A stretch of DNA of 64,000 nucleotides from contig JARGDL010000013.1 of NCBI GenBank assembly GCA_029210465.1, forward strand, positions 1-64,000, in the 5' to 3' direction. The translations under genes were made by a program, and so were the position numbers. This DNA comes from Stygiobacter electus. Its GTDB lineage: Bacteria; Bacteroidota; Ignavibacteria; Ignavibacteriales; Melioribacteraceae. The notes beneath the pieces were generated by a model that did not search any database, was not told the origin of the DNA, and saw only the letters and a program-made list of their open reading frames with translations. How positions within the stretch are numbered: the stretch's first letter is position 1; the number at the start of each line of letters is the position of its first letter. Shown one piece after another: positions 27,212 through 36,402 of this stretch.

Positions 27212-28056
27212 TTTTTTACTCCATAAATTACTCTATCAAAATTTTGAAAATCCTTTACAACTTTAATGTCGTAGAAATATTCATTCATTAAATTTTCTAC
27301 ATCTTTTCCTTGGTTATATCCAATTTCAAAAAATAAATATCCATCTTTTTTTAACCATTTCGACGATTTATTAATAATTGTTTTATAATAGGTAAGCCCA
27401 TCTTGTAAATCTGTGAGTGAAATTTTAGGTTCATATTCTTTGACATCAATTTCTAAATTATTATAATCTTCGTGTGAAATATAAGGTGGATTAGAAACTA
27501 TAATATCATAATAATCATTATTGCCTTCATAATTAAAAATATCTGCAACAAAAAAATTTATTTTATCAGAAACTCCATTCAATGAAGCATTTTTTAAAGC
27601 AATATTCACAGCTTCTTCAGAAACATCAAACGCATCAAAATTCGCAGTAATTAATTCTTTCGCTAACGAAACAGCTATTATTCCAGAACCAGTCCCGACA
27701 TCTAAAATTTTTAATGAAGATGAATTTACATTTTTAGCAATAACTTCATCAACTAAAATTTCTGTTTCTGGTCTTGGTATAAGTACATTTTCATTTACAA
27801 TAAACTCATTCCCATAAAATTCAGCTTTACCAATGATGTATTGCAACGGCTCGTGATTTCCCCTTCTTCTTATAAATTCACGATAATCATTAATTTCATG
27901 CTCGGTAAGAGGTCGGTCAAAAGAAAGGTATAAATCAATTCTTTTACAGGATAAAACTTCAGCTAAAAGAAGTTCAGCATTTAGTCTTGGCGATGAAATA
28001 TTTTTCTTTTCAAGATATGTTGAAGATAAATTTATTGCATCAAGAACATTAAGCAT
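27208..28056 (-). CDS. prmC: Release factor glutamine methyltransferase PrmC
   Basis: This 282-residue methyltransferase modifies the GGQ glutamine of peptide release factors. The N-terminal helical domain recognises the factor (RRGNHEPLQYIIGKAEFYG). The SAM site is ILDVGTGSGIIAVSLA (about 115), and the catalytic NPPYI motif is at about 186. Length is standard. It is the first gene of the prmC-dtd-metalloenzyme-comEC-murB-MFS run on the minus strand. Confidence 0.95.
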   Translation of the reverse strand: MLNVLDAINLSSTYLEKKNISSPRLNAELLLAEVLSCKRIDLYLSFDRPLTEHEINDYREFIRRRGNHEPLQYIIGKAEFYGNEFIVNENVLIPRPETEILVDEVIAKNVNSSSLKILDVGTGSGIIAVSLAKELITANFDAFDVSEEAVNIALKNASLNGVSDKINFFVADIFNYEGNNDYYDIIVSNPPYISHEDYNNLEIDVKEYEPKISLTDLQDGLTYYKTIINKSSKWLKKDGYLFFEIGYNQGKDVENLMNEYFYDIKVVKDFQNFDRVIYGVKK

Positions 28057-28107
28057 TATTACTCATAATTTTACTGCAAAAATAAGTTTAAAATTTTTGC
28101 AAGTAAA

Positions 28108-29457
28108 CTAGTTCTTTTTATAATTAGAAAGTAAAAAATCAGCTACAGCTTCAGCTTCATTTGGTTTTAAACCTTGGTTTGGCATCGATGGATAGTCTGG
28201 ATTCTTTTTCACTGGATTTAATATAAATTTAACAAGCTGATCTTTCTTACCTTCATATTTTGGAATAACTGTATTGTATGGTGGTCCAACAACTTTTTTA
28301 TCAAACTGATGACAAGCAATACATTTTCCATTGTAAATATCAGCTCCATTAATCGCAACTTTAATTAACCCTGCAGATTCTTTAAGATTCTTTTCATAAA
28401 CATCATATTCATTCGAAAGAAAAGCAAAGTGTGATTTTGTTGATGTGTCAAAACTTGATTGCTCATTATTAACAAAAACAAATAATGAAATACTAAATAA
28501 TAATAAAATAGTTGTAATAAACTTTAGATGATTTTCCTTTATCATCAAATAGGTAAAACTAATGACAAACAGAATTAACAAAATAAATAAAACTGTTCCA
28601 CCGAAATAATCAAAAGAGAATGATAAAACTGGTTTTGAAAAAACATTTAATATTATAATCAAAGGTAATATAGCAGAAAATGATAATAATAATTTCAATG
28701 AAAAATTTTTAAGATAATCCTTAACTTCTTCTGTTTCAAATTTTTCTGTGCTGTTATTTCTAAAATACTTATAAAGTACAATAATTGAAGTAATTATAAA
28801 TGAAATATTGATGAATAATAAAAAGTACGTTAATGAATTGATAGAAAATAATTCAGTTATAAAACTTCTGTTGGGATTCCAATTATTTAAATTAACAGCT
28901 AACTGAGAAGCAATAGAGTAAAAATAAACTGAGACCAATAATATTAATAATCCATATAGCCCTGATTTATCATATAACAAATTAGTAGATGATTTATAAT
29001 GTTCAATTTCAGATTTTAAATTATCGAGCTGAACATTTGATTTTTCAGTTAAAGAAAAAATATCTCTTAAGTGAATAGAATATTTAAATGAATAAATAAA
29101 AATTAGAGCAATGAATAAAAACAGAGCAGACCAAATAAAATAAAAAGCAAAATTGATATTTGATAAATGCAACAACTGCGAATAACCAAACATCGCACTA
29201 AGAATTGGTATAATAGCGAATGTAAATGATGCACCTTTATTAAATGTAGCTAAATCAATAAACTTTTTAATATTCAAGTAATATTTTTCATCTTTTGTTT
29301 TGTCATATCTCTTTTTAAAGAAATATGAAATTAATACTGAACCTAATAGTAAACCTGTATACCCAATAAAGAGGAAATGAGTTAATATTAGCAAATACTT
29401 TATTAACTCCATATGATGAGCAGATTGATGTAAAACTATTTTATCTAAAAATTCCAT
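28108..29457 (-). CDS. Polytopic membrane protein with C-terminal cytochrome c domain
   Basis: This is a 449-residue protein from the ATG at 29457; a GTG at 29466 is possible, but GGTG lies 6 bases before the ATG. About eight hydrophobic helices, several carrying histidines (AHHMEL, LTHF, LLHLSN), precede a periplasmic class I cytochrome c domain: CIACH at about residue 379 and a distal Met in YPSMPNQGL. It ends the act-cta operon, so it is probably a quinol- or oxidase-linked electron carrier. I do not recognise the membrane domain by name. Confidence 0.75.
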   Translation of the reverse strand: MEFLDKIVLHQSAHHMELIKYLLILTHFLFIGYTGLLLGSVLISYFFKKRYDKTKDEKYYLNIKKFIDLATFNKGASFTFAIIPILSAMFGYSQLLHLSNINFAFYFIWSALFLFIALIFIYSFKYSIHLRDIFSLTEKSNVQLDNLKSEIEHYKSSTNLLYDKSGLYGLLILLVSVYFYSIASQLAVNLNNWNPNRSFITELFSINSLTYFLLFINISFIITSIIVLYKYFRNNSTEKFETEEVKDYLKNFSLKLLLSFSAILPLIIILNVFSKPVLSFSFDYFGGTVLFILLILFVISFTYLMIKENHLKFITTILLLFSISLFVFVNNEQSSFDTSTKSHFAFLSNEYDVYEKNLKESAGLIKVAINGADIYNGKCIACHQFDKKVVGPPYNTVIPKYEGKKDQLVKFILNPVKKNPDYPSMPNQGLKPNEAEAVADFLLSNYKKN

Positions 29458-29469
29458 AATGAACACCGA

Positions 29470-30363
29470 TTAAAATACTTTAAAGATTAATTTATCAATT
29501 GAAATAATTAAAATGACAAATAGAACGTAAAAGTTTATTCTTAAAAATGCCTTTCTAAAAATAATTTTATCAAAATACTGTGTTAACATATTTTTAGTAC
29601 TGAATAATAACCAAATACCTAAAGCAAAAAGTAAAACTAATGAAATAGGTTTATTAAATACATTATAAATAGGAATTAAAAAACAACTTACAACCAATGC
29701 AGCAATCCATACAAAAGTAATTCTTGCTATTTGTAATGAATTATAAATCTTTGAAATTGTAGGAAAGCCAGCCCTTTCATAATCATTCGAATGAATTACA
29801 ACTAAAAGCCAAAAATGTGGTATTTGCCAAATAAAAAAGAAAAATGCAACCATTAATATTTTTAAATCAAATAAATATCCTCCACTAGCAACCCAACCAA
29901 TTATTGGTGGGATAGCACCAATTAATGCTCCTGGTATAACTACAAACGCAAATTTTCTTTTTAGTGGTGTATAAAACAAATTATACCATACTGCTGAAAA
30001 TAATCCAAGAAAAAGTGCGGTTGAATTGGAACTTAAATATAAAACTACAGAACCTATTAATAATAAATTTATCCCAATTAAAAATGCAGAAACGGGATCA
30101 ATTCTATTTGATGGGATTGGGCGATTTTTTGTCCTTTCCATCAATGCATCATATTTTCTTTCCTGAAAATGATTAATAGCAGATGAACCTGATGCTAATA
30201 AAAATACTCCCAAAATTGGAAGAATAATTTGTAAATCAATTTTTCCACGATGTAATATATAACCAATTGAAGTTGATATAGAAACAAAGAACGTTATTCT
30301 GAATTTTCCAAGTTCTGGAATTACAGAAAGTTTTTCAGCAATATATTTAATAACTTTTATCAT
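29470..30363 (-). CDS. ctaB: Protoheme IX farnesyltransferase (heme O synthase)
   Basis: This 297-residue UbiA-family membrane enzyme adds a farnesyl tail to heme b to make heme o. The first aspartate-rich site is NHFQERKYDALMERTKNRP (about 64-82), and the second, shorter loop includes IHSNDYERAGFPT (about 190). About nine helices follow. It is directly downstream of ctaC and supplies the heme for the oxidase encoded in the same operon. Heme A synthase (ctaA) is not in the window. Confidence 0.94.
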   Translation of the reverse strand: MIKVIKYIAEKLSVIPELGKFRITFFVSISTSIGYILHRGKIDLQIILPILGVFLLASGSSAINHFQERKYDALMERTKNRPIPSNRIDPVSAFLIGINLLLIGSVVLYLSSNSTALFLGLFSAVWYNLFYTPLKRKFAFVVIPGALIGAIPPIIGWVASGGYLFDLKILMVAFFFFIWQIPHFWLLVVIHSNDYERAGFPTISKIYNSLQIARITFVWIAALVVSCFLIPIYNVFNKPISLVLLFALGIWLLFSTKNMLTQYFDKIIFRKAFLRINFYVLFVILIISIDKLIFKVF

Positions 30364-30965
30364 TATTTCTGTTTATACCAATCTTCAAATTTATCTTTTG
30401 ATAATACTTTTACTTTTGTGTACATAGCTGAATGATTTAATCCACAATATTCTGCACAGGCTACATCGTAATCTCCAATTTCATTTGGAGTAAAACTTAA
30501 ATAAGTATTTTTATTTGCAATAACATCTTCTTTTATTCTAAATGCTGGGATATAAAATGCGTGATTTACATCTTGTGATTGCATTTCCAACAAAATTGGA
30601 GTTTTCACCGGTACATACAAAGTATCAGTTTGCTTTCCATTTTCATATTTAAATGAAAATTCCCACATTCTTGCAGTAACATTTACCTTAAAAGAATTTT
30701 TAGGAATATCTCTTAATTCTCTAAAACTTGTATAACCAAAATAAAACATTGATAAAACAAGAATAGTAGGTATTACAATCCATGTTATTTCTAAAGCTGT
30801 GTTATGTTCAATATCAACAGGTTGATGCCCTTTCTTTCTGTTATATTTAAAGACAAAATAAATCATGGTAGCTGTTATTCCGAGTAACAGAATAACAGAT
30901 ATACCTACAATATATAACATTACAAAATCAACAGATTCTACATGTGCTGTTGGTGCTTGTGACAT
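30363..30965 (-). CDS. ctaC: Cytochrome c oxidase subunit II (CuA)
   Basis: This 200-residue protein has two N-terminal helices and a periplasmic cupredoxin domain with all CuA ligands: His in DVNHAFYIP (about 145) and CAEYCGLNHSAMYTKV (Cys, Cys, His, Met, about 176-190). The aromatic patch for electron entry is TARMWEFSFKY. It is shorter than many homologues and lacks a fused cytochrome c domain, so electrons must come from one of the separate cytochromes in the operon. It lies after ctaDEF, an uncommon order. Confidence 0.94.
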   Translation of the reverse strand: MSQAPTAHVESVDFVMLYIVGISVILLLGITATMIYFVFKYNRKKGHQPVDIEHNTALEITWIVIPTILVLSMFYFGYTSFRELRDIPKNSFKVNVTARMWEFSFKYENGKQTDTLYVPVKTPILLEMQSQDVNHAFYIPAFRIKEDVIANKNTYLSFTPNEIGDYDVACAEYCGLNHSAMYTKVKVLSKDKFEDWYKQK

Positions 30966-30976
30966 TTATAAAATCC

Positions 30977-31258
30977 TTATCTAAATAGAAAATCTGAAAA
31001 CGTTAAAATGAATATTATGAGTAAAGTCATTCCACTTAAAAAAATAAAAACCTTAAAAATCTTTTCTTCGAATTTAATATGCATAAAAATATTTATAACT
31101 AAAGCGCTTTTAATAGCTGCTATAAACATGGCAATTAATAATGTATATTTACCCAAGTCAATACCTGCAATAGTTACAGTAATTGAAGTAAATACTAGCA
31201 AAGCAAGCCAAACTAATATATAAGTTGTATATCCTGGATGTTTTTTTGTGTGTTCCAT
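30977..31258 (-). CDS. ctaF: Cytochrome c oxidase subunit IV
   Basis: This is a 93-residue protein with three hydrophobic helices (YTTYILVWLALLVFTSITVT, YTLLIAMFIAAIKSALVINIF, VFIFLSGMTLLIIFILTF). It matches the small prokaryotic COX4/CtaF type, including IKSALVINIFMHIKFE. The role in the oxidase is structural. It lies between ctaE and ctaC in the same operon. Confidence 0.88.
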   Translation of the reverse strand: MEHTKKHPGYTTYILVWLALLVFTSITVTIAGIDLGKYTLLIAMFIAAIKSALVINIFMHIKFEEKIFKVFIFLSGMTLLIIFILTFSDFLFR

Positions 31259-31265
31259 ATTTTAC

Positions 31266-31892
31266 CTATTGAATTAAATAGAATAGCGGAAATAAGAAAA
31301 TCCATATTAAATCAACTAAATGCCAATAAAGTCCAGAGTTTTCAAGTTTCACATATTTATCTGGAGTAATAATATCTTTTTTAATTTGTCTTTTAATTAT
31401 ATAGAGAATAATCATACCTATTAAAACATGTAGCCCATGCAAACCGGTCATAACATAATACAATCCATAAAAAAGAATTTGACCATTTGGTTTTTCTAAT
31501 AATTCTTTTGAACCTGGATAAATTCCATGAGCAAACTTTGTTGACCATTCAAAATATTTGTTAACCATAAACATTAAGGCGAGTAATAAAGTAGAATTGA
31601 GAAAAACAATTGATAGAAACTTATTTTTATTTTGAATAGCAGCAATAGAAAGTGCTACAGTTAACGAACTTGTTAAAAGTATAATTGTATTTAATGTCCC
31701 AATACCTGTGTTTAACTCTAAAGCAGCTAATTTAAATTGCTCTTGATTCTGAAATCTATAAACAGCATAAACTAAAAACATTCCACCGAAAAGAAGAACT
31801 TCAGTAAAAAGAAACAGCCACATTCCCATTCTTGCGCCAACATCATCACGATGAACATGATTTTCTAAAGTTACTTCATGTGAATTATTCAT
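31266..31892 (-). CDS. ctaE: Cytochrome c oxidase subunit III
   Basis: This 208-residue protein has five helices, as in bacterial short-form CtaE. It includes GMWLFLFTEVLLFGGMFLVYAVYR with the buried Glu, TGLHGLHVLIGMIIL and GLYWHLVDLIWIFLFPLFYL at the C-terminus, all strong family signatures. It overlaps ctaD by 8 nt. It contains no cofactor and stabilises subunit I. Confidence 0.95.
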   Translation of the reverse strand: MNNSHEVTLENHVHRDDVGARMGMWLFLFTEVLLFGGMFLVYAVYRFQNQEQFKLAALELNTGIGTLNTIILLTSSLTVALSIAAIQNKNKFLSIVFLNSTLLLALMFMVNKYFEWSTKFAHGIYPGSKELLEKPNGQILFYGLYYVMTGLHGLHVLIGMIILYIIKRQIKKDIITPDKYVKLENSGLYWHLVDLIWIFLFPLFYLIQ

Positions 31893-33510
31893 TCTTCATC
31901 TCCTTAAGTTGACTAAAATCATAAGGCTTATGAGTAATTGTTGGAATTACTTCAAAATTTTCTTGTATTGGTGGAGAAGGTATATGCCATTCTAATGTTA
32001 CACCACCCCAAGGATTTGAAGTTGCTTTTTTGCCTTTAATTAATGCATGAATAAAATATCCAACAATAAAGAAAATAGTTCCAACTAAAATCCATGAACC
32101 AACAGTTGAAACTTTTTGTAATGGTTCAAATTGTGGTAAATAATCATAATATCTTCTTGGCATTCCCATATAACCTAAGATAAATTTTGGGAAGTAAAGC
32201 ATATTAAATCCAATAAAGAAAAGAGCAACAGCAATTTTAGAAAGCTTTATGTTATACATTTTACCAAACATTTTTGGGAACCAGTAATGTAAGGCTCCAA
32301 AGAAAATTGTTCCAGTACCTCCAAACATAACATAATGAAAATGTGCTACAACAAAATATGTATCATGAACATGAATATCAGTTGCAAGAGATCCTAAAAC
32401 TAATCCAGTCAATCCACCTATTGAAAATAAAAATATGAAAGACATTACCCATAAAAATGGTGGTTGTGGATCAATTGAACCTTTATACATAGTTGCGACC
32501 CAATTAAAAATTTTAACACCACTTGGCAAAGCAACAATAAAAGTCAAAAGAGAAAAAACCCAACGAGCTGTATCACTCATCCCGCTTGTAAACATATGAT
32601 GAGCCCAAACTAAATATCCAATAAATGCAATAGCAAGTGATGACATAGCAATTGCTTTGTAACCGAAAATTGTTCTACGTGAGAATGTTGGAATTATTTC
32701 AGAAACAACACCCATCGCAGGTAAAATCATAATATAAACTGCTGGATGAGAATAAATCCAAAACAAATGTTGATATAAAATAGGATCGCCTCCAAGAGCA
32801 GGATCAAAAATTCCAACTCCAAATGCTCTTTCTATTATAACGAGTAAAATTGTAATTCCAATAACTGGAGTAGCAATAATCTGAATCCAAGCAGTTGCAT
32901 AAGTTGCCCAGACAAAAAGAGGCATCTTGAAAAAAGTCATTCCAGGTGCACGTAATCTATGAACTGTTGTAATAAAATTAATTCCAGTTAAAATTGATGA
33001 GAATCCCAAAACAAATGCCGCAAAAATTGCTAAAGAAACATTTGTATTTGTTCTTATACTGTATGGAATGTAAAATGTCCAGCCTGTATCAATTGGACCA
33101 CCAGGTAAAAACAGAGAAACCAAAGCTAAAATTGCTCCAACCATGTAAACATACCAAGATAGTAAATTTAACCTTGGAAAGGCTACATCTCTTGCACCTA
33201 TTTGAATTGGTAAAAAGAAATTTCCAAATATTGCTGGCAAGCCTGGTACAATAAATAAAAATATCATTATTACTCCATGAAGAGTAAATAATGTATTGTA
33301 AGTTTGAGGACCCATTATTGTTCTGCCAGGGGCAATTAATTCTAACCTCATGAGCAAGCCAATTATCGCTCCAACTAAAAAGAAAAACAGTATTGAAACA
33401 AAATACAACAAACCAATTTTTTTATGATCTGTTGTTAATAACCAGGATAAAATTCCTTTATACTTATTTGTACTTTGATGAAGATAATTCTCGGCTATAG
33501 TATTAGCCAT
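31885..33510 (-). CDS. ctaD: Cytochrome c oxidase subunit I, A2 type
   Basis: This 541-residue catalytic subunit binds heme a, heme a3 and CuB. Ligands are seen in TLHGVIMIF (heme a), YSHPAVYIMILP (CuB His and cross-linked Tyr region), VWAHHMFTSG (CuB) and VVAHFHYVMFGG (heme a3 and heme a). The YSHP sequence in helix VI, in place of a Glu-containing motif, is the hallmark of A2-type oxidases such as the Rhodothermus caa3 enzyme. It should pump protons across the inner membrane while reducing oxygen. Confidence 0.96.
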   Translation of the reverse strand: MANTIAENYLHQSTNKYKGILSWLLTTDHKKIGLLYFVSILFFFLVGAIIGLLMRLELIAPGRTIMGPQTYNTLFTLHGVIMIFLFIVPGLPAIFGNFFLPIQIGARDVAFPRLNLLSWYVYMVGAILALVSLFLPGGPIDTGWTFYIPYSIRTNTNVSLAIFAAFVLGFSSILTGINFITTVHRLRAPGMTFFKMPLFVWATYATAWIQIIATPVIGITILLVIIERAFGVGIFDPALGGDPILYQHLFWIYSHPAVYIMILPAMGVVSEIIPTFSRRTIFGYKAIAMSSLAIAFIGYLVWAHHMFTSGMSDTARWVFSLLTFIVALPSGVKIFNWVATMYKGSIDPQPPFLWVMSFIFLFSIGGLTGLVLGSLATDIHVHDTYFVVAHFHYVMFGGTGTIFFGALHYWFPKMFGKMYNIKLSKIAVALFFIGFNMLYFPKFILGYMGMPRRYYDYLPQFEPLQKVSTVGSWILVGTIFFIVGYFIHALIKGKKATSNPWGGVTLEWHIPSPPIQENFEVIPTITHKPYDFSQLKEMKNE

Positions 33511-34282
33511 TTATTTCAACTCCTTGATTCTTATTTTTATTTTTTTTGGTAAAAATTATAAATGCAAAAATTCCTACACCTAATAACATAAGTGTACCAA
33601 CTATTCTTGTTACATTTAATGTGTATTGTCTTCCTTTTGGATCATAACTAAAACAATATTCTAAAACTTTTGAAATAGTTGGATTTGTTTTACCAGCTTT
33701 CGCTTCAATCAAAGCCATTTTAGCATCAAATGGATTGAATTGAATACCGAATAAATATCTGCAAACTTTTCCTTCAGGTGAAATTGTAATTAAAGTTCCT
33801 GCATGTGTAAATTGTTTTTTATATGGTTCAAAATAGTAACCAACAGTTTTTGTCAATTTTTGTATTGATAAACTATCTCCCGTTAAAAAAAGCCAATCAC
33901 TTTCATTTACTTTTCTTTTAATAGATTTCAAGTAATTTGCTTTCCATTTAGCAGCAACTTTTGAATCTTCATGATGGTCAATACTTAAACTTACAACTTG
34001 ATAATCTTTCCCAATTTCTAATTGTATTTTATCAATTAGCCATGCAATTTCATTTTGCATTGGTGAACATATTCCGGGGCATTCATAATAAACTAATGCT
34101 AATAATGTTGGCTTATTTATTATATCTTTCAGCAGAACAACTTTTCCATCAGAATTTTTGAATTTTAAATCAAGCGGTATAACAGCTCCAAGTTTTTCAT
34201 CTACACCAACCTTTATTTCTTGGGCAAATAAATTACTAAAAAAGAAAATGATAGTTATTAAAAAATATTTTTTCATCATCAA
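33503..34282 (-). CDS. SCO1/SenC copper chaperone with C-terminal membrane anchor
   Basis: This 259-residue periplasmic thioredoxin-fold protein delivers copper to the CuA site. A signal peptide (residues 1-20) precedes the copper-binding CPGIC (Cys68, Cys72); the third ligand His is in FTHAGTLI (about 158). Unlike many SCO proteins it ends with a membrane helix, LNVTRIVGTLMLLGVGIFAFIIF. It sits between the cytochrome c gene and ctaD, overlapping ctaD by 8 nt. Confidence 0.92.
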   Translation of the reverse strand: MMMKKYFLITIIFFFSNLFAQEIKVGVDEKLGAVIPLDLKFKNSDGKVVLLKDIINKPTLLALVYYECPGICSPMQNEIAWLIDKIQLEIGKDYQVVSLSIDHHEDSKVAAKWKANYLKSIKRKVNESDWLFLTGDSLSIQKLTKTVGYYFEPYKKQFTHAGTLITISPEGKVCRYLFGIQFNPFDAKMALIEAKAGKTNPTISKVLEYCFSYDPKGRQYTLNVTRIVGTLMLLGVGIFAFIIFTKKNKNKNQGVEING

Positions 34283-34284
34283 TC

Positions 34285-35208
34285 TTAAATTAAAATTGTT
34301 TTCAGGTAAGTAAATAAATTATTTAGTTCATCTTTTTTAAGATTGTTTATGCTTGGTTTAAATCCATAATTAAATGGATTTAGTAGAGCATCGTTAACGT
34401 ATGATCCAATATTTTTTTGTCTTAAAAATGAACTGAACACTTTTGTTAAGTTTTGAGAATTATTTTTCAATAAATATGCACCTGTATTTTCGCTTGATGC
34501 ATCCAAAAGTTTATAAGCATTTTCAATTTTCTTATTTATTTCTAAGTTTTCTTCAATAACTTTTTCTTCTGCCGTTTTAACAGGGATTTGATTTGGAATT
34601 ATAGTGCCTTTAGTTAATTGATATTGATTATCTAATTGTGTCAGTTCTTCTTTTTTAATTGGTGGAAAATCTGCAAAAGTTCTTATGTAAGAAATAATTG
34701 CAAATCTATCTGCCGGAGGGATATATTCATAAGCAGCCATTCCATTTTTAATTATTCCTTCTTGAAGAGTTTTATACATCATATCGATTGTTCTACCATT
34801 TGTCCAGCCATTAACAGCATGAAAATTTCTTGGTTTTGGATTTAATGTTGCACCAGCTGGTCCATCGCCTTGTCCATTTTCACCATGACAACTTGAACAA
34901 TTAGCTTTAAATAAATCTTTACCTTTGTTGATAAATTCCTGAGTTGGTTTTTCAACGAGCAATAAATCAACTGCCGGTGAAATACCACCTTTTTTCATTT
35001 CAATATCTTTTTTGATGTATGTTGAATCTACGATAAGTCCAACGGGTTGTTCATTAAATGAAATATCACTTAAATGCTTGACATAAAAAATTCCCAATGC
35101 AATTAATAGAATTATAAAAATTGGGAAAATCCATCCAAACATTCTTAATGGATTTGTAAAAACATCCTTGAAATTAATTTCATCTTCTAGTTTTCTTTTT
35201 GTATTCAT
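34285..35208 (-). CDS. Membrane-anchored mono-heme cytochrome c
   Basis: This 307-residue protein has one N-terminal helix (about 24-45) and a periplasmic class I cytochrome c domain with CSSCH at 104-108, followed by GQGDGPAGATLNPKPRNF and a Met ligand in KNGMAAYEY. The C-terminal 120 residues lack a heme motif and are of unknown role. The heme domain resembles ActE-type cytochromes, so this may act as the carrier between ACIII and the oxidase. It lies between actF and the SCO gene. Confidence 0.85.
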   Translation of the reverse strand: MNTKRKLEDEINFKDVFTNPLRMFGWIFPIFIILLIALGIFYVKHLSDISFNEQPVGLIVDSTYIKKDIEMKKGGISPAVDLLLVEKPTQEFINKGKDLFKANCSSCHGENGQGDGPAGATLNPKPRNFHAVNGWTNGRTIDMMYKTLQEGIIKNGMAAYEYIPPADRFAIISYIRTFADFPPIKKEELTQLDNQYQLTKGTIIPNQIPVKTAEEKVIEENLEINKKIENAYKLLDASSENTGAYLLKNNSQNLTKVFSSFLRQKNIGSYVNDALLNPFNYGFKPSINNLKKDELNNLFTYLKTILI

Positions 35209-35214
35209 AGTTTT

Positions 35215-36402
35215 TTATAATCTAAAATCAATACCACGTTTTAATTTTGGATCGCCAATAGCGACAATATTTTTTCTTTTATTTAATTCAAATAACATTA
35301 ATATAAATGAACCAATAATGAATAATGGGAAACCTAATTCAAACCAACTAAAAACAACGCCACCTCTTGAATAATTTGGCATCACTAAAAAGTATAAATC
35401 ATATAAATGTGCAAATAAAATCCATCCAGCCATTATTTTTAATCTTTTGGGATCCATTTTAGAAGGTTGTGTTAATAAACCAAAATATGGAATGACAAAT
35501 CTTACAATGATTAATCCAATAGAATAAATCATCCAACTACCTTCCCATCTTTGTAAGAACCAAAATGTTTCCTCTGGAAGATTTGCATACCAAATCAATA
35601 AAAATTGACTAAATGCTATGTAGGCCCAAAAATTTGTAAAAGCAAACATCAAAGCACCTAAACTATAATAGTGATCTTGAGAAAGACCTTTAACAAGGTA
35701 TCCATTTTCATTCAAATAAATTACAACTATTGTAATTGCTGCTAATGAAGCTAAAACTGTTCCCGAGAAATAATAAACACCAAAAATTGTTGAAAACCAA
35801 TGTGGTTCTAAACTCATTAAAAAATCGATAGCAGTAAAAGATAATGTAATAGCAAACAAAGGTATAAAGATAGCAGATAGTTTTACATTTCTTGATGTAA
35901 GTGATTGTTCTTTGGTGAGATCCTGTTTCTCTGAATTTCTACTAATTAACTTTTGGAATAAAATCCATATAATAATAAAACCAATTACACGAATTAAGAA
36001 GAAATTGATATTCAGATAAGGAGCTTTCTCTTTTAAAATTTTATTACTGTTAACAACTTCCGGATGTGTCCAATGAAAAATATCATGAAGATTAAATAAA
36101 ACTGGAATTAAAATAACAGGTATTAGATAAACACCATAAGTAAAAAATTCAGCTATTCTTCTAAAAGGTGTACTCCACACAGCTCCAGATAAATATTCAA
36201 TTGAAACAAAAAACAATGATCCAACTACAATACTAATTATGAATGTTAATCCAATTATATTATTGTAAGCCATTCTTGCTGGACTAACAAAATAACCAGC
36301 TGAAATCAAAACTAATCCAATAATGAATAAAATTAAACCAATAGATTTTACTTTTGGTGAAAATTCTTTTTTCTGAAATTCTATTTTTGTTTCAGAACTC
36401 AT
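35215..36402 (-). CDS. actF: Alternative Complex III membrane subunit ActF
   Basis: This 395-residue protein has ten predicted helices. It resembles ActF, a quinol:cytochrome c oxidoreductase subunit related to the C-terminal half of NrfD-like proteins. Typical segments are LEPHWFSTIFGVYYFSG, FTNFWAYIAFSQFLLIWYANLPEE and GSWMIYSIGLIIVRFVIPYF. ActF faces ActC in the membrane and may take part in quinol binding or proton transfer. It overlaps the fused actD-actE gene by 4 nt. Confidence 0.9.
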   Translation of the reverse strand: MSSETKIEFQKKEFSPKVKSIGLILFIIGLVLISAGYFVSPARMAYNNIIGLTFIISIVVGSLFFVSIEYLSGAVWSTPFRRIAEFFTYGVYLIPVILIPVLFNLHDIFHWTHPEVVNSNKILKEKAPYLNINFFLIRVIGFIIIWILFQKLISRNSEKQDLTKEQSLTSRNVKLSAIFIPLFAITLSFTAIDFLMSLEPHWFSTIFGVYYFSGTVLASLAAITIVVIYLNENGYLVKGLSQDHYYSLGALMFAFTNFWAYIAFSQFLLIWYANLPEETFWFLQRWEGSWMIYSIGLIIVRFVIPYFGLLTQPSKMDPKRLKIMAGWILFAHLYDLYFLVMPNYSRGGVVFSWFELGFPLFIIGSFILMLFELNKRKNIVAIGDPKLKRGIDFRL

